Assembly: GCA_955652705.1 (NCBI GenBank)
Contig: CATPBK010000044.1
Span: 17,970 to 81,969 of the forward strand
Reading direction: 5' to 3'
From: Candidatus Dormiibacterota bacterium
GTDB taxonomy: Bacteria > Chloroflexota > Dormibacteria > Dormibacterales > Dormibacteraceae
Length of the DNA stretch: 64,000 bases
The position numbers and the translations under genes are program-made. Positions within the stretch are counted from its first letter, which is position 1. Each line of letters opens with the position of its first letter. The notes beneath the pieces were generated by a model. The model saw nothing but the letters and a program-made list of their open reading frames with translations, was not told the origin of the DNA and ran no database searches. Below are positions 35,925 to 45,513 of this stretch, in pieces.

Positions 35925-37204
35925 AGAACAGAGACAGCGCGGCCCGCACCTTCCACGTCTGGACGATCGGCTGCCAGATGAACGCGGCCGACTCTGAGAA
36001 CCTCGCCCGCCGGCTCCTGGCGGCCGGGTTCCAGGAGGCCCCGCTGGAGCGGGCCGACGTGGCGGTGCTGAACACCTGCTGCGTGCGCCAGGCCTCGGAA
36101 GACAAGGTCTACTCCAAGCTGCACGAGCTCCGGCCCTGGAAGACAGGCGACCGTCTGATTGCGCTGACCGGCTGCCTCGGAGTCAAGGAGGGTCAAGGGC
36201 TCCAGGCACGCTTCCCGCAGCTCGACGCCGTTCTCCCGATCGGCGACTACGACGGCTTCATCGCCGACCTCGAGGCACGGTACGACTACTCGCTGGGCGA
36301 GCCGCTGCCGGCCGCCGGCCGCACCGGCGTCAGCCACTACGTGAGCGTGATCCACGGCTGCAACCACAACTGCACTTTCTGCATCGTGCCGCGGGTCCGC
36401 GGACGGGAGCGTTCCGTGCCGATCGCCGACGTCGTGAGCGAGTGCGTCGAAGCGGTCGCCGACGGGGCCCGGGAGGTCGTTCTGCTGGGCCAGAACGTCG
36501 ACGCCTACCGGGATCCCGGCGGACGCGGCGGGCTGGCTGCCCTGATGGGCCAGGTAGAGGCAATACCCGGACTCCGGCGGGCCCGGTTCTTGACCTCGCA
36601 TCCGCGCGACCTCGAGCCCGAGCTGCTGGAGGTGATGGCGGCCAGCGATGTGATCTGTCGCGAGCTGCAGCTGCCGATCCAGTCGGGCGACGACCGGTTG
36701 CTGAAGCGGATGGCGCGCGGTTACCTGACTCGCGACTACCTCTCCATCATCGAGCGCGCCCGGGCCCGGATGCCCGACCTCGGCCTTGCCACCGACGTGA
36801 TCGTGGGCTTCCCTGGTGAGACCGAAGAGATGTACCTGAACACTCGGCGCCTCGTCGAGCAAGTCGAGTTCGACGTCGTCCACATCGCGATGTACTCGCC
36901 AAGGCCCGGCACCTACTCCGGAGACAGGCTGGCCGACGACGTCCCCGCGGATGAGAAGCGGCGCCGCATCAACGATCTGCTGGTGGTGCAGAAGGGCATC
37001 GCCGCCGGCAAGACCGCTGGCTGGGTGGGGAAGAGGGTGGAGGTGCTGATCGAAGGGTTCGACGAGCTGGGCCGGGCTTACGGGCGCAGCCGACAGGGCA
37101 AGCGGGTAACGGTGAAACGTGCCCGCTGCCAACCGGGCGACATGGTCCAGGTGCTGGTCGAGGACGCGGCTCCGGGCCACCTCTCCGGACCCCTGGCCGC
37201 TTGA
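35921..37204 (+). CDS. miaB: tRNA-2-methylthio-N6-dimethylallyladenosine synthase, probable CTG start
   Basis: Radical-SAM methylthiotransferase acting on A37 of tRNA. The first cluster Cys is in TFHVWTIGCQMNAADSEN, which lies upstream of the first ATG (35978), so translation must start earlier. The only NTG in that stretch is CTG 35921, overlapping the spoVS stop (CTGA), giving 427 residues. Other motifs: VLNTCCVRQASEDK, radical-SAM CNHNCTFCIVP, and a C-terminal TRAM domain. miaA, which makes its substrate, is nearby. Confidence 0.93.
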   Translation: MKNRDSAARTFHVWTIGCQMNAADSENLARRLLAAGFQEAPLERADVAVLNTCCVRQASEDKVYSKLHELRPWKTGDRLIALTGCLGVKEGQGLQARFPQLDAVLPIGDYDGFIADLEARYDYSLGEPLPAAGRTGVSHYVSVIHGCNHNCTFCIVPRVRGRERSVPIADVVSECVEAVADGAREVVLLGQNVDAYRDPGGRGGLAALMGQVEAIPGLRRARFLTSHPRDLEPELLEVMAASDVICRELQLPIQSGDDRLLKRMARGYLTRDYLSIIERARARMPDLGLATDVIVGFPGETEEMYLNTRRLVEQVEFDVVHIAMYSPRPGTYSGDRLADDVPADEKRRRINDLLVVQKGIAAGKTAGWVGKRVEVLIEGFDELGRAYGRSRQGKRVTVKRARCQPGDMVQVLVEDAAPGHLSGPLAA

Positions 37205-37211
37205 CAACCGC

Positions 37212-39680
37212 ATGACCGACTCCCCGGTCATGCGCCAGTGGCAGGACGCCAAGAGCCACTACCCCGACGCCATCGTGCTCTTCCGGCTGGGCGACTTCTA
37301 CGAGGTCTTCTTCGATGACGCAGTCGACGCGGCGCCCATCATGGGCGTGCAGCTGACGTCGCGGCCGCTGGGCAAAGCGGGCCGCCATCCGATGTGCGGA
37401 GTTCCCTACCACGCGTGGCAGAGCTATGCAGGCAAGCTGCTTCGAGCCGGGCGCAAGGTCGTGATCTGCGACCAGGTGGAAGCCGCGACCGGCAAGGGAA
37501 TCGTCAAGCGCGAGGTCACGCGCGTGCTGACACCGGGCACGGTTGTCGAGGAGGCTTACCTGGAGCCCAAGACGGCCAACTTCCTGGTCGCGGCCTGGAC
37601 GAAGGGCGCCGAGAGCGGCCTGGCCGCCGCCGACATCTCGACCGGCGAGATGCTGCTCTGCCAGGTGCCGGCCGACCGCCTGGACGCCGAACTGAGCCGC
37701 CTGCAGCCGGCTGAGCTGCTCCAACCGCCTGCTGTCGAGGCCTACAAGTTCGACCCTGACCGCGGCCGGCAGCGGCTTCGACAGGTCCTCGGAATCACGT
37801 TCGAGGACTCGGTGGGCGCGGGTTCGGCGCCACTCGCCGTCGGCGCCGCCGGCGTCCTCCTCGACTACCTCCAGGCAAACCAGGTCAAGGTCGGCCCGGG
37901 CGTGTTCCGGGTCCACACATACTCGCCCGAAGCGGCGATGCAGCTCGACGCGCCCACGGTTCGCAACCTGGAGCTGGACGCGCTGACCAGGCTCGTCGAC
38001 CGCACCGCGACTCCGATCGGGGCGCGCCGCCTGCGAGCCTGGCTCAAGGCCCCGCTCAGGGACGTCGAGGCGATCCAGCTCCGCCTGGGGGCCGTCGACG
38101 AGCTGGTTCGCGTACCGGTTCTGGAGGTCCGGCTCCGACAAGCGTTGAGCGCGGTGGGCGACCTCGAACGGCTCACCTCCCGCGCCGTTCAGGGCCACGC
38201 CGCGCCGCGCGAGCTGGTGGCCCTGCGGCGCTCGCTGGAAGCCCTGCCGCCGGTCCAGGGCGCCCTGGCCGGCGTCGAGTCGCTGGCCTTGAAGGACGTC
38301 GCCATGAGGCTTGACCCCCAGCCCGAGCTGGCCCGCCTGCTGGCAGAGGCGCTGGTCGACGACCCGCCGGCCAGCTTGCGTGAAGCGGGCGCCATCCGGC
38401 CCGGCTGCGACGGCCAGCTGGACTCGATCTGGGAAGCCTCGCGCTCCGCGCGCGAGTGGATCGCCGGCCTGGAGACGGCGGAGCGGCAGCGAACGGGGAT
38501 CAAGACGCTCAAGGTCGGCTACAACCGGGTCTTCGGCTACTACATCGAGGTCTCCGCCGGGGCTGCGGCGCAGGTTCCGGAGGACTACGTCCGCAAGCAG
38601 ACGCTGACCGGGGCCGAGCGCTACCTGACGCCGGAGCTCAAGGAGCGCGAAGCGATCGTCCTGAACGCCGAGCAGGACATGCTGGCCCGCGAGGTCGAGG
38701 TGCTGCGGGAGCTCTCGGGTCGCGTGGCCGAATCGGCGGCAGGGATCCTGGCCACCGCGCAAGCGCTTGGTGAGGGCGACGCGCTGCGCAGCCTGGCTGA
38801 CGCTGCGCGGGACCTCGACTGGTGCCGTCCCGAGGTCAACGAGGGGCTGCGGTTGGCCGTGACCGGCGGCCGCCACCCTCTGGTGGAGGCAGCCCTGCCG
38901 GCCGGCACCTTCGTTCCCAACGACCTCCTGCTCGACCCCGACGGCGCCCAGGTCGTGATCTTGACCGGGCCGAACATGGCGGGAAAGTCAACCTACCTCC
39001 GCCAGGCCGCGCTGATCGTCCTGCTGGGTCAGGCCGGCAGCTTCGTGCCCGCCCGCTCCTGCTCCATCGGGCTCTGTGACCGCGTCTTTACGCGCGTGGG
39101 CGCGCACGACGATCTGGCGCGCGGCATGTCGACCTTCATGGTCGAGATGACCGAGACAGCCAGCATCCTGAACCACGCAACTCGGGCCTCGCTGGTCGTT
39201 TTCGACGAGGTGGGGAGGGGGACTTCCACGTACGACGGGATGTCGATCGCGCAGTCAGTCGTCGAGTACATCCACGAGGCTCCCAGACTCGGCTGCCGGA
39301 CGCTCTTCGCGACTCACTACCACGAGCTGACGGCGCTGGCCGACCGCCTGCCCAGGGTGCGCAATGAGCGCGTCGAGGTTCTGGAAGAGGGCGAGACGGT
39401 CACGTTCCTGCACCGCGTCGTGCCGGGCGGCGCCGATCGCTCTTACGGCATCCACGTGGCCGCGCTGGCCGGCCTGCCGCCGACCGTCATCGCACGGGCT
39501 CGAGAGGTGCTGCGCGAGCTGGAACGGCAGCGGCCCCTGGAGCCGCCGGCCACCCAGCTCGGGCTCCCGCTGGAGGTCCCGCCGGACCCGCTCCTGAGTG
39601 AGCTCGAAGGTCTCCAGCTCGACCAGTTGAGCCCGCTCGAGGCGCTTCAGAAGCTCTACGAGCTGAAGGCCAGGCTCTAG
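37212..39680 (+). CDS. mutS: DNA mismatch repair protein MutS
   Basis: Mismatch-recognition ATPase. The 822 residues from ATG 37212 carry the mismatch-binding motif FRLGDFYEVFFDDA near the N-terminus, clamp and lever domains, and the ABC ATPase (GPNMAGKSTYLRQAALI; VFDEVGRGTSTYDG; FATHYHEL). An upstream in-frame start at 37119 lies within miaB and is rejected. Eight nt after miaB, followed by mutL. Confidence 0.96.
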   Translation: MTDSPVMRQWQDAKSHYPDAIVLFRLGDFYEVFFDDAVDAAPIMGVQLTSRPLGKAGRHPMCGVPYHAWQSYAGKLLRAGRKVVICDQVEAATGKGIVKREVTRVLTPGTVVEEAYLEPKTANFLVAAWTKGAESGLAAADISTGEMLLCQVPADRLDAELSRLQPAELLQPPAVEAYKFDPDRGRQRLRQVLGITFEDSVGAGSAPLAVGAAGVLLDYLQANQVKVGPGVFRVHTYSPEAAMQLDAPTVRNLELDALTRLVDRTATPIGARRLRAWLKAPLRDVEAIQLRLGAVDELVRVPVLEVRLRQALSAVGDLERLTSRAVQGHAAPRELVALRRSLEALPPVQGALAGVESLALKDVAMRLDPQPELARLLAEALVDDPPASLREAGAIRPGCDGQLDSIWEASRSAREWIAGLETAERQRTGIKTLKVGYNRVFGYYIEVSAGAAAQVPEDYVRKQTLTGAERYLTPELKEREAIVLNAEQDMLAREVEVLRELSGRVAESAAGILATAQALGEGDALRSLADAARDLDWCRPEVNEGLRLAVTGGRHPLVEAALPAGTFVPNDLLLDPDGAQVVILTGPNMAGKSTYLRQAALIVLLGQAGSFVPARSCSIGLCDRVFTRVGAHDDLARGMSTFMVEMTETASILNHATRASLVVFDEVGRGTSTYDGMSIAQSVVEYIHEAPRLGCRTLFATHYHELTALADRLPRVRNERVEVLEEGETVTFLHRVVPGGADRSYGIHVAALAGLPPTVIARAREVLRELERQRPLEPPATQLGLPLEVPPDPLLSELEGLQLDQLSPLEALQKLYELKARL

Positions 39681-39699
39681 TGGCCGGTGACAGCCACTC

Positions 39700-41322
39700 G
39701 TGACCATCCGGGCGCTTTCGGCCGCCGTGGCGGACGCGATCGCCGCCGGCGAGGTCGTCGAGCGACCGGCATCGGTCGTGAAAGAGCTGGTCGAGAACTC
39801 GCTGGACGCGGGCGCCACCCGGGTCGGCGTCGAAATCCGGGGAGCGGGGAGGACGCTGATCCGGATCGTCGACGACGGCGCCGGCATTCCGCCCGCTGAG
39901 CTGCGCCTCGCCTTCCAGCGGCACGCCACCAGCAAGCTGCAGAACCTGTCCGACCTGGAAGCAATCGGCACCCTGGGCTTTCGGGGCGAGGCGCTGGCCA
40001 GTATCGCCGCGGTCTCCGACCTGGAAGCGACGACCTCTGGACGCCGACTCCGCCTACGGGCCGGGGCGGTCCTGGAGGAAGGCGCAGCCGGGCCGGCGCC
40101 GGGCCTGGTCATCGAGGTCCGCGACCTCTTCGCCAACACTCCGGCTCGCCTCCGCTTCCTGAAGTCCGACGCGACGGAGACCGCCGCCTGCCTGGCCGCG
40201 GTCCAGCGGTATGCTCTCCTCTACCCGGCGGTTCGCTTCCGCGTCATCGTCGAGGGCCGGACCGCACTCGCCACCGACGGCCATGACCCGCTGGCGGCGG
40301 TCTACGGCGCCGCGGTCTCGCGCGAGATGCTGCCTGTCGACCACCTGAACGTCCGCGGCGCGGTCTCACCGCCCAAGCTGAGCCGCGGCAGTCGTGACGC
40401 GATGCTGCTGGCCGTGAACCGGCGGCCGATTGCGTCAAGGACGCTCGCTTTCGCGCTCGAAGAGTGCTACCGCGGCGCACTGGAGCGAGGCCGCTATCCG
40501 GTCGCGGTGCTCAACGTCGAGATCTCGCCGGACGCGGTCGACGTCAATGTGCATCCGACCAAGCGAGAGGTCAAGTTCCGTGACGAAGGCGCCGTGTTCG
40601 CCGCGCTGCAGCGAGCGGTGCGGTCGGCGATCGGCACCGGTGAAGCAACCCGGCCGCCGCTGCCCGCCGAGCCGGCACCCGCCGCCGAGCGCGCTTTGCG
40701 TCAGCTCGAGATCCACGAGCCGGCGCTGACGATCGACCATCAGGTACCGCGCCCAGCCAGCACCAGCGGGTTCCTGCGCCCGGTCGGGCAGGTCCTCGAT
40801 AGCTACCTGGTGGCGGAGAGTCTCGACGGGATGGTGCTGATCGACCAGCACGCGGCGCACGAGCGAGTCCTTTTCAACCGCTTCCAAAGCTGTCTGGAGG
40901 GAGCGGCGGCGGTCAGCCAGCACCTCTTGATGGCCATGACGCTCGACGTCGAGCCGGCCCTCGCCGCCGCTGTCGCGGACCACGAGGCCGATCTCCGCTC
41001 GCTCGGCTTCGAAGTCGAGCCCTTCGGGCCGCGGGCGATCCGGATTCTGGCCGGTCCCGCGGAGACCCCGCCGGCCAGCCTGGAGGCGGCGTTCCGCGAG
41101 GTTCTGGCCGGCCTCCGAGCACGTTCGGTCGATGACGCGCTGGCCTCGCTGGCCTGTCACTCCGCCGTCCGCTTCGGCGATGCGCTCGACCTGGCTGAGC
41201 AGCGCCGCCTGCTCCAGGACGTGGAGAGCCTGAGCCCCGACGTCACCTGCCCGCACGGGCGGCCTGTGCGGCTGCTTCTGGACTGGCAGCAGCTGAAGCG
41301 GCACTTCCGCCGCAACTATTGA
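39700..41322 (+). CDS. mutL: DNA mismatch repair protein MutL
   Basis: GHKL ATPase linking MutS to downstream repair. 540 residues: IAAGEVVERPASVVKELVEN, NSLDAGATRV, GTLGFRGEALASI, and a C-terminal domain with VLIDQHAAHERVLF, CHSAVRFGDAL and CPHGRPVRLLL, metal-site elements of nicking MutL proteins; the second acidic residue expected after DQHAAHE is not evident. GTG 39700. TTGA overlap with miaA. Confidence 0.95.
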   Translation: MTIRALSAAVADAIAAGEVVERPASVVKELVENSLDAGATRVGVEIRGAGRTLIRIVDDGAGIPPAELRLAFQRHATSKLQNLSDLEAIGTLGFRGEALASIAAVSDLEATTSGRRLRLRAGAVLEEGAAGPAPGLVIEVRDLFANTPARLRFLKSDATETAACLAAVQRYALLYPAVRFRVIVEGRTALATDGHDPLAAVYGAAVSREMLPVDHLNVRGAVSPPKLSRGSRDAMLLAVNRRPIASRTLAFALEECYRGALERGRYPVAVLNVEISPDAVDVNVHPTKREVKFRDEGAVFAALQRAVRSAIGTGEATRPPLPAEPAPAAERALRQLEIHEPALTIDHQVPRPASTSGFLRPVGQVLDSYLVAESLDGMVLIDQHAAHERVLFNRFQSCLEGAAAVSQHLLMAMTLDVEPALAAAVADHEADLRSLGFEVEPFGPRAIRILAGPAETPPASLEAAFREVLAGLRARSVDDALASLACHSAVRFGDALDLAEQRRLLQDVESLSPDVTCPHGRPVRLLLDWQQLKRHFRRNY

Positions 41323-42197
41323 GCCGGCGGCGGGTCCCGACCATCCTCGGCCCGACCGCGGTCGGCAAGTCGGCGGTCGCTTTCCGGCTGGCGCAGGTTC
41401 TGGGGGGCGAGATCGTGGTCGCCGACTCGCGTCAGCTCTACCGCAGACTCGAGATCGCCACCAACAAGCCTTCGCCGGAGGAGCGCGCGGCGGTTCGCTA
41501 CCACTGCCTAGATCTTGTGGACCCCGAGGATTCCTTCAACGTCTTCGAGTTCGTGCGGGCCGCCACAGACGCGCTGCATCGGAGCGAACGTCCGATCCTG
41601 GAAGGCGGCACGAATCTCTACGTCGACGCGTTGCTTGACGGCCTTAGCCTGGGCGGCGTCCCGCCCAGCCCGGAGCGGCGGCGAGAGCTGGAGCGACTGC
41701 CGGTGCAGGAACTGGCGGGGATGGTCCGGGAACTCGATCCGGAGATCGCCATCGACTTCCGCAACCCCGTTCGTCTGGTCCGGGCAATCGAGGTCCTGGA
41801 GGTGACGGGCCCGCCCTGGAGCCGGCTGCGGACCCACCGCCCGACCGCCTGGGACGGGATCCGGATCGGCCTCGACCTGCCCCGGGAGGTGCTCGACGAG
41901 CGCATCCTGGCGCGTTGCCGGCGCCAGCTCGAGCGCGGACTGGTGGAAGAAACACGGGCAGCATTGGAGGCGGGCGTGGCGCCCGGCTCACAGGCCCTGA
42001 CCGGCACCGGTTACGCGGAGACAGTCGCCTATCTGCAAGGCAAGGTGAGCGAGCAGCAGCTGCCGGAGCTGATGGCCCGCAACAACCGGCGCCTGGCGCG
42101 GCGGCAGCTGACCTGGCTCAAGCGCGACTCGCGGATCCGCTGGTTCAGCGCGGTCGCCGACCCCCTGCCGGATATCCTCAGGTATCTCGATGGGTGA
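41319..42197 (+). CDS. miaA: tRNA dimethylallyltransferase MiaA
   Basis: Adds the isopentenyl group to A37, the step before MiaB. The 292 residues contain ILGPTAVGKSAVAF (P-loop), VADSRQLYRRLEIATNKP, LEGGTNLYVDALLDGL, and a C-terminal GTGYAETVAYLQG and RRQLTWLKRD. TTG start at 41319 overlapping the mutL stop. Overlaps the aminotransferase by 8 nt. Confidence 0.95.
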   Translation: MSRRRVPTILGPTAVGKSAVAFRLAQVLGGEIVVADSRQLYRRLEIATNKPSPEERAAVRYHCLDLVDPEDSFNVFEFVRAATDALHRSERPILEGGTNLYVDALLDGLSLGGVPPSPERRRELERLPVQELAGMVRELDPEIAIDFRNPVRLVRAIEVLEVTGPPWSRLRTHRPTAWDGIRIGLDLPREVLDERILARCRRQLERGLVEETRAALEAGVAPGSQALTGTGYAETVAYLQGKVSEQQLPELMARNNRRLARRQLTWLKRDSRIRWFSAVADPLPDILRYLDG

Positions 42198-43365
42198 GAC
42201 GACGATTGGCACAGCGAAGCGGATGTCGCGCATCCCGCCTTACCTCTTCGCCGAGATCGACCGCAAGGTCCGGGAGAAGAAAGCGGCCGGGATCGACGTG
42301 ATCAGCCTCGGCATCGGTGACCCGGACCTGCCCACGCCGGGCCGCATCGTAAGCGTCGCCCAGGAAGCCGTGGCCGACCCGGCCAATCACAAATACCCGT
42401 CGTACCTCGGCCTCCGGGAACTGCGGGAAGCCATCGCCGACTGGTACGGCGGGCGCTTCGGCGTGCGGCTCGACCCGGACAGCGAGGTGCTTCCGACCCT
42501 GGGCTCGAAGGACGGCATCAGCCACGTCCCGTTCGCGTTCGTGGACCCGGGAGACGCGGTGCTGGCGCCCGATCCCGGGTACACGCCCTACGCGACAGGG
42601 GCGATCATGGCCGAGGGCGAGCCACACTTGCTGCCGCTCACGCCTCAGAACGGCTGGCTGCCGGACCTCGACGCCGTCCCGACCGACATCCGCCGGCGCG
42701 CCAAGCTGCTCTGGCTGAACTACCCGAACAACCCGACCGCGGCCACGGCGCCAGACACCTTCTTCGAGCAAGCGATCGCGTTCTGCCGCGAGAACGGGAT
42801 CATCCTCTGTCATGACGCGCCTTACTCCGAGATTGCGTTCGAGGGTTACCGGCCGCCCAGCCTGCTCCAGTTTCCCGGCGCGATGGAGCTCGGCCTCGAG
42901 TTTCATTCCGTTTCCAAGACCTACAACATGACCGGCTGGCGCCTGGGCTGGATCTGCGGCAACGCCGACCTGGTTCGCGCGGTCGGGCAGCTGAAGACCA
43001 ACCTCGACTCGGGCATCTTCCAGGCGGTGCAATGGGCGTCCGTCGAGGCGCTTCGCGGTGGCGAGCAGGACACCAAGGCGGCCAACGCCGTCTACTACCG
43101 GCGCCACCAAAAGGTGGCGGAGGTGCTGAACCGCCTCGGCTGGGACATCCGGCCGCCGCGCGCCACGTTCTACGTCTGGGCGCCCGTGCCGCCCGGCTAC
43201 GACTCGATCGGCTTCGCCGCCCAGGTGCTCGACGAGGCCGCCGTGAACCTCACGCCGGGCGTCGGTTTCGGGCCACATGGAGAGGGGTACTTCAGACTCT
43301 CAGTGACCACACCCGATGCCCGTCTCGAGGAGGCGCTCGGCCGCCTGGAGAAACTCACCTTCTGA
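42190..43365 (+). CDS. dapL: LL-diaminopimelate aminotransferase-type PLP enzyme
   Basis: Fold-type I aminotransferase of 391 residues: SLGIGDPDLPTPGRI, KYPSYLGLRELREAIADWY, NYPNNPTAATA, HDAPYSEIAFEGY and the PLP lysine in HSVSKTYNMTGWRLGW. This is the DapL2-like clade that converts tetrahydrodipicolinate directly to LL-diaminopimelate. dapA, dapB and asd are in the same window and no dapD/dapE is seen, so the DapL route is likely. ATG 42190; its stop overlaps the inferred hflX CTG (CTGA). Confidence 0.85.
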   Translation: MGETTIGTAKRMSRIPPYLFAEIDRKVREKKAAGIDVISLGIGDPDLPTPGRIVSVAQEAVADPANHKYPSYLGLRELREAIADWYGGRFGVRLDPDSEVLPTLGSKDGISHVPFAFVDPGDAVLAPDPGYTPYATGAIMAEGEPHLLPLTPQNGWLPDLDAVPTDIRRRAKLLWLNYPNNPTAATAPDTFFEQAIAFCRENGIILCHDAPYSEIAFEGYRPPSLLQFPGAMELGLEFHSVSKTYNMTGWRLGWICGNADLVRAVGQLKTNLDSGIFQAVQWASVEALRGGEQDTKAANAVYYRRHQKVAEVLNRLGWDIRPPRATFYVWAPVPPGYDSIGFAAQVLDEAAVNLTPGVGFGPHGEGYFRLSVTTPDARLEEALGRLEKLTF

Positions 43366-44663
43366 CGACGGCCCCCCGTCTGATCTCGACGGAGACCCGC
43401 CCGGAGCGGGCTTACCTGATCGGCGTACTCCTGCCTGGAATGCCGCAGGCAGGCCTCGAGGGCCAGCTGAACGAGCTCCGTGACCTGACGCGCACCGCCG
43501 GCGGCGAGGTGGTCGGCTTCGACATCCAGCGCCGCCCAGAGATCGACCCTGCGCTTTACGTCGGCCGGGGCAAAGTCGACGAGCTGCGTGAGCTTCACCT
43601 CGGCGGCGAGTACGACCTCTTAATCTGCAATGAGGATCTGAGCCCGCGCCAGCAGCGCAACCTGGAGCGGGAGCTCAAGACCCGAGTGGTCGACCGGACC
43701 GAGCTGATTCTCGACATCTTCGCCCAGCAGGCCAGGACCCGCGAAGGCCGGCTGCAGGTCGAGACGGCTCAGCTCCATCACCTGCTCCCGCGCCTGATCG
43801 GCGCCTGGGACTACCACCGGCAGGGGGGCGGGATCGGCACCCGGGGCGGTCCTGGTGAGCAGCAGATCGAGGTCGAGCGCCGCCGCATTCGCCGCCGGCT
43901 GAAGGACCTCGAGAAGGAGATCGCCGATGTCCATCGCCAGCGCCAGCAGCAGCGCGCGGGACGCCACCGGTCGGAGCTGCAGACGGTGGCCATCGTCGGC
44001 TATACGAACGCCGGCAAGTCAACGTTGCTCAACGGGCTCACCAACGCCGGCGTGCGCGCCGAGAACCGCCTCTTCGCAACCCTGGACCCGACCACCCGCC
44101 GCTTACGGCTCCCTTCCGGGCGCGAGCTCCTGCTGACCGACACCGTCGGCTTCATCCAGAAGCTCCCAACCGACGTGGTGGCGGCGTTCAGGGCGACCCT
44201 CGAGGAGGTCACCTACGCTGACGTGGTGCTCCAGGTCCTTGACCTCGGCGACCCGGCCGCCGAGCAGCAGGCGGCGACTGTGGAACAGGTCCTCGGCCAG
44301 CTCGAGGCGGCCGACAAGCCGCGCGTCGTGGCTCTCAACAAGGTCGACCTGCTGGGCCCGGCAAGCCGCCGCCGAGCGATTCAGGCGATCCGTGATCGCT
44401 ACCCAGCGGCGGTTCCGATCTCGGCTCGCGCGCGCACTGGGGAGTCAGACCTCCTGGCGGCCCTGGACCAGGTCAGCCGCCAGGACGTCGTGGAGGTCCA
44501 CCTCCTCGTGCCCTACGGCCGGGAGCAGGTCCTCAACGACCTTCGCCAGGTGGGCGGCCTGGAGCGGACCGAGTACGTCGCCGCGGGCACGAAAGCGTGG
44601 GGCTGGGTGCCGCGACGCGCACTCCATCGGTTCGAGGGGTACTCGGTTCAGCCGCCCGCTTAG
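43362..44663 (+). CDS. hflX: Ribosome-associated GTPase HflX, probable CTG start
   Basis: Splits stalled ribosomes. Motifs: ERAYLIGVLLPG, ALYVGRGKVDEL, TRVVDRTELILDIFAQQARTREGRLQVE (start of that block), RLIGAWDYHRQGGGIGTRGG, the G domain GYTNAGKSTLLNGL, DTVGFIQKLP and NKVD. The conserved N-terminal strand begins within 20 codons of CTG 43362, which overlaps the dapL stop (CTGA) and gives 433 residues. The next in-frame ATG (43440) would delete that strand; no canonical start lies just upstream. Converges with lexA, 4-nt overlap. Confidence 0.92.
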   Translation: MTTAPRLISTETRPERAYLIGVLLPGMPQAGLEGQLNELRDLTRTAGGEVVGFDIQRRPEIDPALYVGRGKVDELRELHLGGEYDLLICNEDLSPRQQRNLERELKTRVVDRTELILDIFAQQARTREGRLQVETAQLHHLLPRLIGAWDYHRQGGGIGTRGGPGEQQIEVERRRIRRRLKDLEKEIADVHRQRQQQRAGRHRSELQTVAIVGYTNAGKSTLLNGLTNAGVRAENRLFATLDPTTRRLRLPSGRELLLTDTVGFIQKLPTDVVAAFRATLEEVTYADVVLQVLDLGDPAAEQQAATVEQVLGQLEAADKPRVVALNKVDLLGPASRRRAIQAIRDRYPAAVPISARARTGESDLLAALDQVSRQDVVEVHLLVPYGREQVLNDLRQVGGLERTEYVAAGTKAWGWVPRRALHRFEGYSVQPPA

Positions 44664-45277
44664 TTAAGGATCCGGATGACGGCCTTGACGTCGCCGACGA
44701 GGGAGACGTGGTCGCTGATGATGGGCTCGTAGGCCGGGTTCTCGGCCACCAGCTCAACCTTTCCGTTCACGCGGTGGAGTCGCTTGACGGTGGCCTCGTC
44801 CTGGTCGACGAGGGCCACGACGATGGTCCCGTTGGGTGCCTCCTGCCGTGGACGGACCAGCACGAGATCGCCGTCCAGGATGCCGGCGTTGATCATGGAA
44901 TCGCCGCGGACTTTGACCAGGAACCAGCCCTCCTGCGCGATGTCAGGCGAGAGGAGGAGGTGGTCCTCGATGTTCTGCTCCGCGAGGATGGGTTGGCCGG
45001 CAGCTACATGGCCGAGCAGCGGCACCGCGACGGCATTGCGCCGCTTCTCATCGATCGGCTGGTCCTGGACCAGCTGGACCGTACGCGACTTGCTGGCGTC
45101 GCGGTGGATGAGGCCTTTGCGCTCGAGCTGGTTCAGGTGGTTGTGCACCGTCGAGCTGGAGGAAAGGCCGACTGCCTCGCCGATCTCGCGAACGCTCGGC
45201 GGGTAGTTGCGAACCTTGGTCACATGGCGGATGTAGTCAAGGATCTTGCCCTGGCGTTCGCTCAAATCTTCGGTCAT
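44660..45277 (-). CDS. lexA: SOS repressor LexA
   Basis: 205 residues. N-terminal winged HTH (YPPSVREIGEAVGLSSSSTV, HNHLNQLERKG), the self-cleavage Ala-Gly in HVAAGQPI, catalytic Ser in VRGDSMINAGI and Lys in ALVDQDEATVKRL. ATG 45277 with AAAGGAG just upstream is preferred over GTG 45283. Divergent from a LysM protein gene as in lexA-yneA of Bacillus. Its own promoter carries a near-perfect SOS box. Confidence 0.96.
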   Translation of the reverse strand: MTEDLSERQGKILDYIRHVTKVRNYPPSVREIGEAVGLSSSSTVHNHLNQLERKGLIHRDASKSRTVQLVQDQPIDEKRRNAVAVPLLGHVAAGQPILAEQNIEDHLLLSPDIAQEGWFLVKVRGDSMINAGILDGDLVLVRPRQEAPNGTIVVALVDQDEATVKRLHRVNGKVELVAENPAYEPIISDHVSLVGDVKAVIRILN

Positions 45278-45316
45278 CTGCACTCCTTTCAGAGAGGTCC
45301 CCGCTGCCGAAAATCG

Positions 45317-45356
45317 ATGCTAGCACCTCCCGACCGGGAGTGCAAACTTTTGTTCG
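45317..45356 (-). promoter_or_regulatory. lexA promoter and autoregulatory SOS box
   Basis: On the minus strand TTTGCA (+ 45341-45346), 18 nt, TAGCAT (+ 45317-45322). The box CGAACAAAAGTTTG (+ 45343-45356) overlaps the -35 and differs from the GAACNNNNGTTC consensus at one base. A CTCCCG/CGGGAG inverted repeat fills the spacer (45327-45340). Confidence 0.7.
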
Positions 45357-45474
45357 GGGACCGTGAATTACGACGAGGTGGGGTGGGGAATTCTCCTCGT
45401 CAGGTGTCAGGCTCGGCCTGACCGCTTCTTTTCGTGTGAAGGGTACCCCGTCAGGTCGGCGCCTGTGACACTGT

Positions 45475-45504
45475 TTGACAGCGAACGCTTGTTCGCTCTA
45501 TCCT
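45475..45504 (+). promoter_or_regulatory. SOS promoter of the LysM gene
   Basis: Consensus TTGACA (45475-45480), 18-nt spacer, TATCCT (45499-45504). The spacer contains a perfect SOS box CGAACGCTTGTTCG (45482-45495). Transcription would start close to the ATG at 45514, so the mRNA may be nearly leaderless. Confidence 0.85.
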
Positions 45505-45513
45505 TTCGAACAA

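Noticed and set aside
39202..39240. G-rich run in mutS resembling the palindromic element
   Set aside because: It encodes the conserved Walker B region DEVGRGTSTYDG and has no matching C6 arm.
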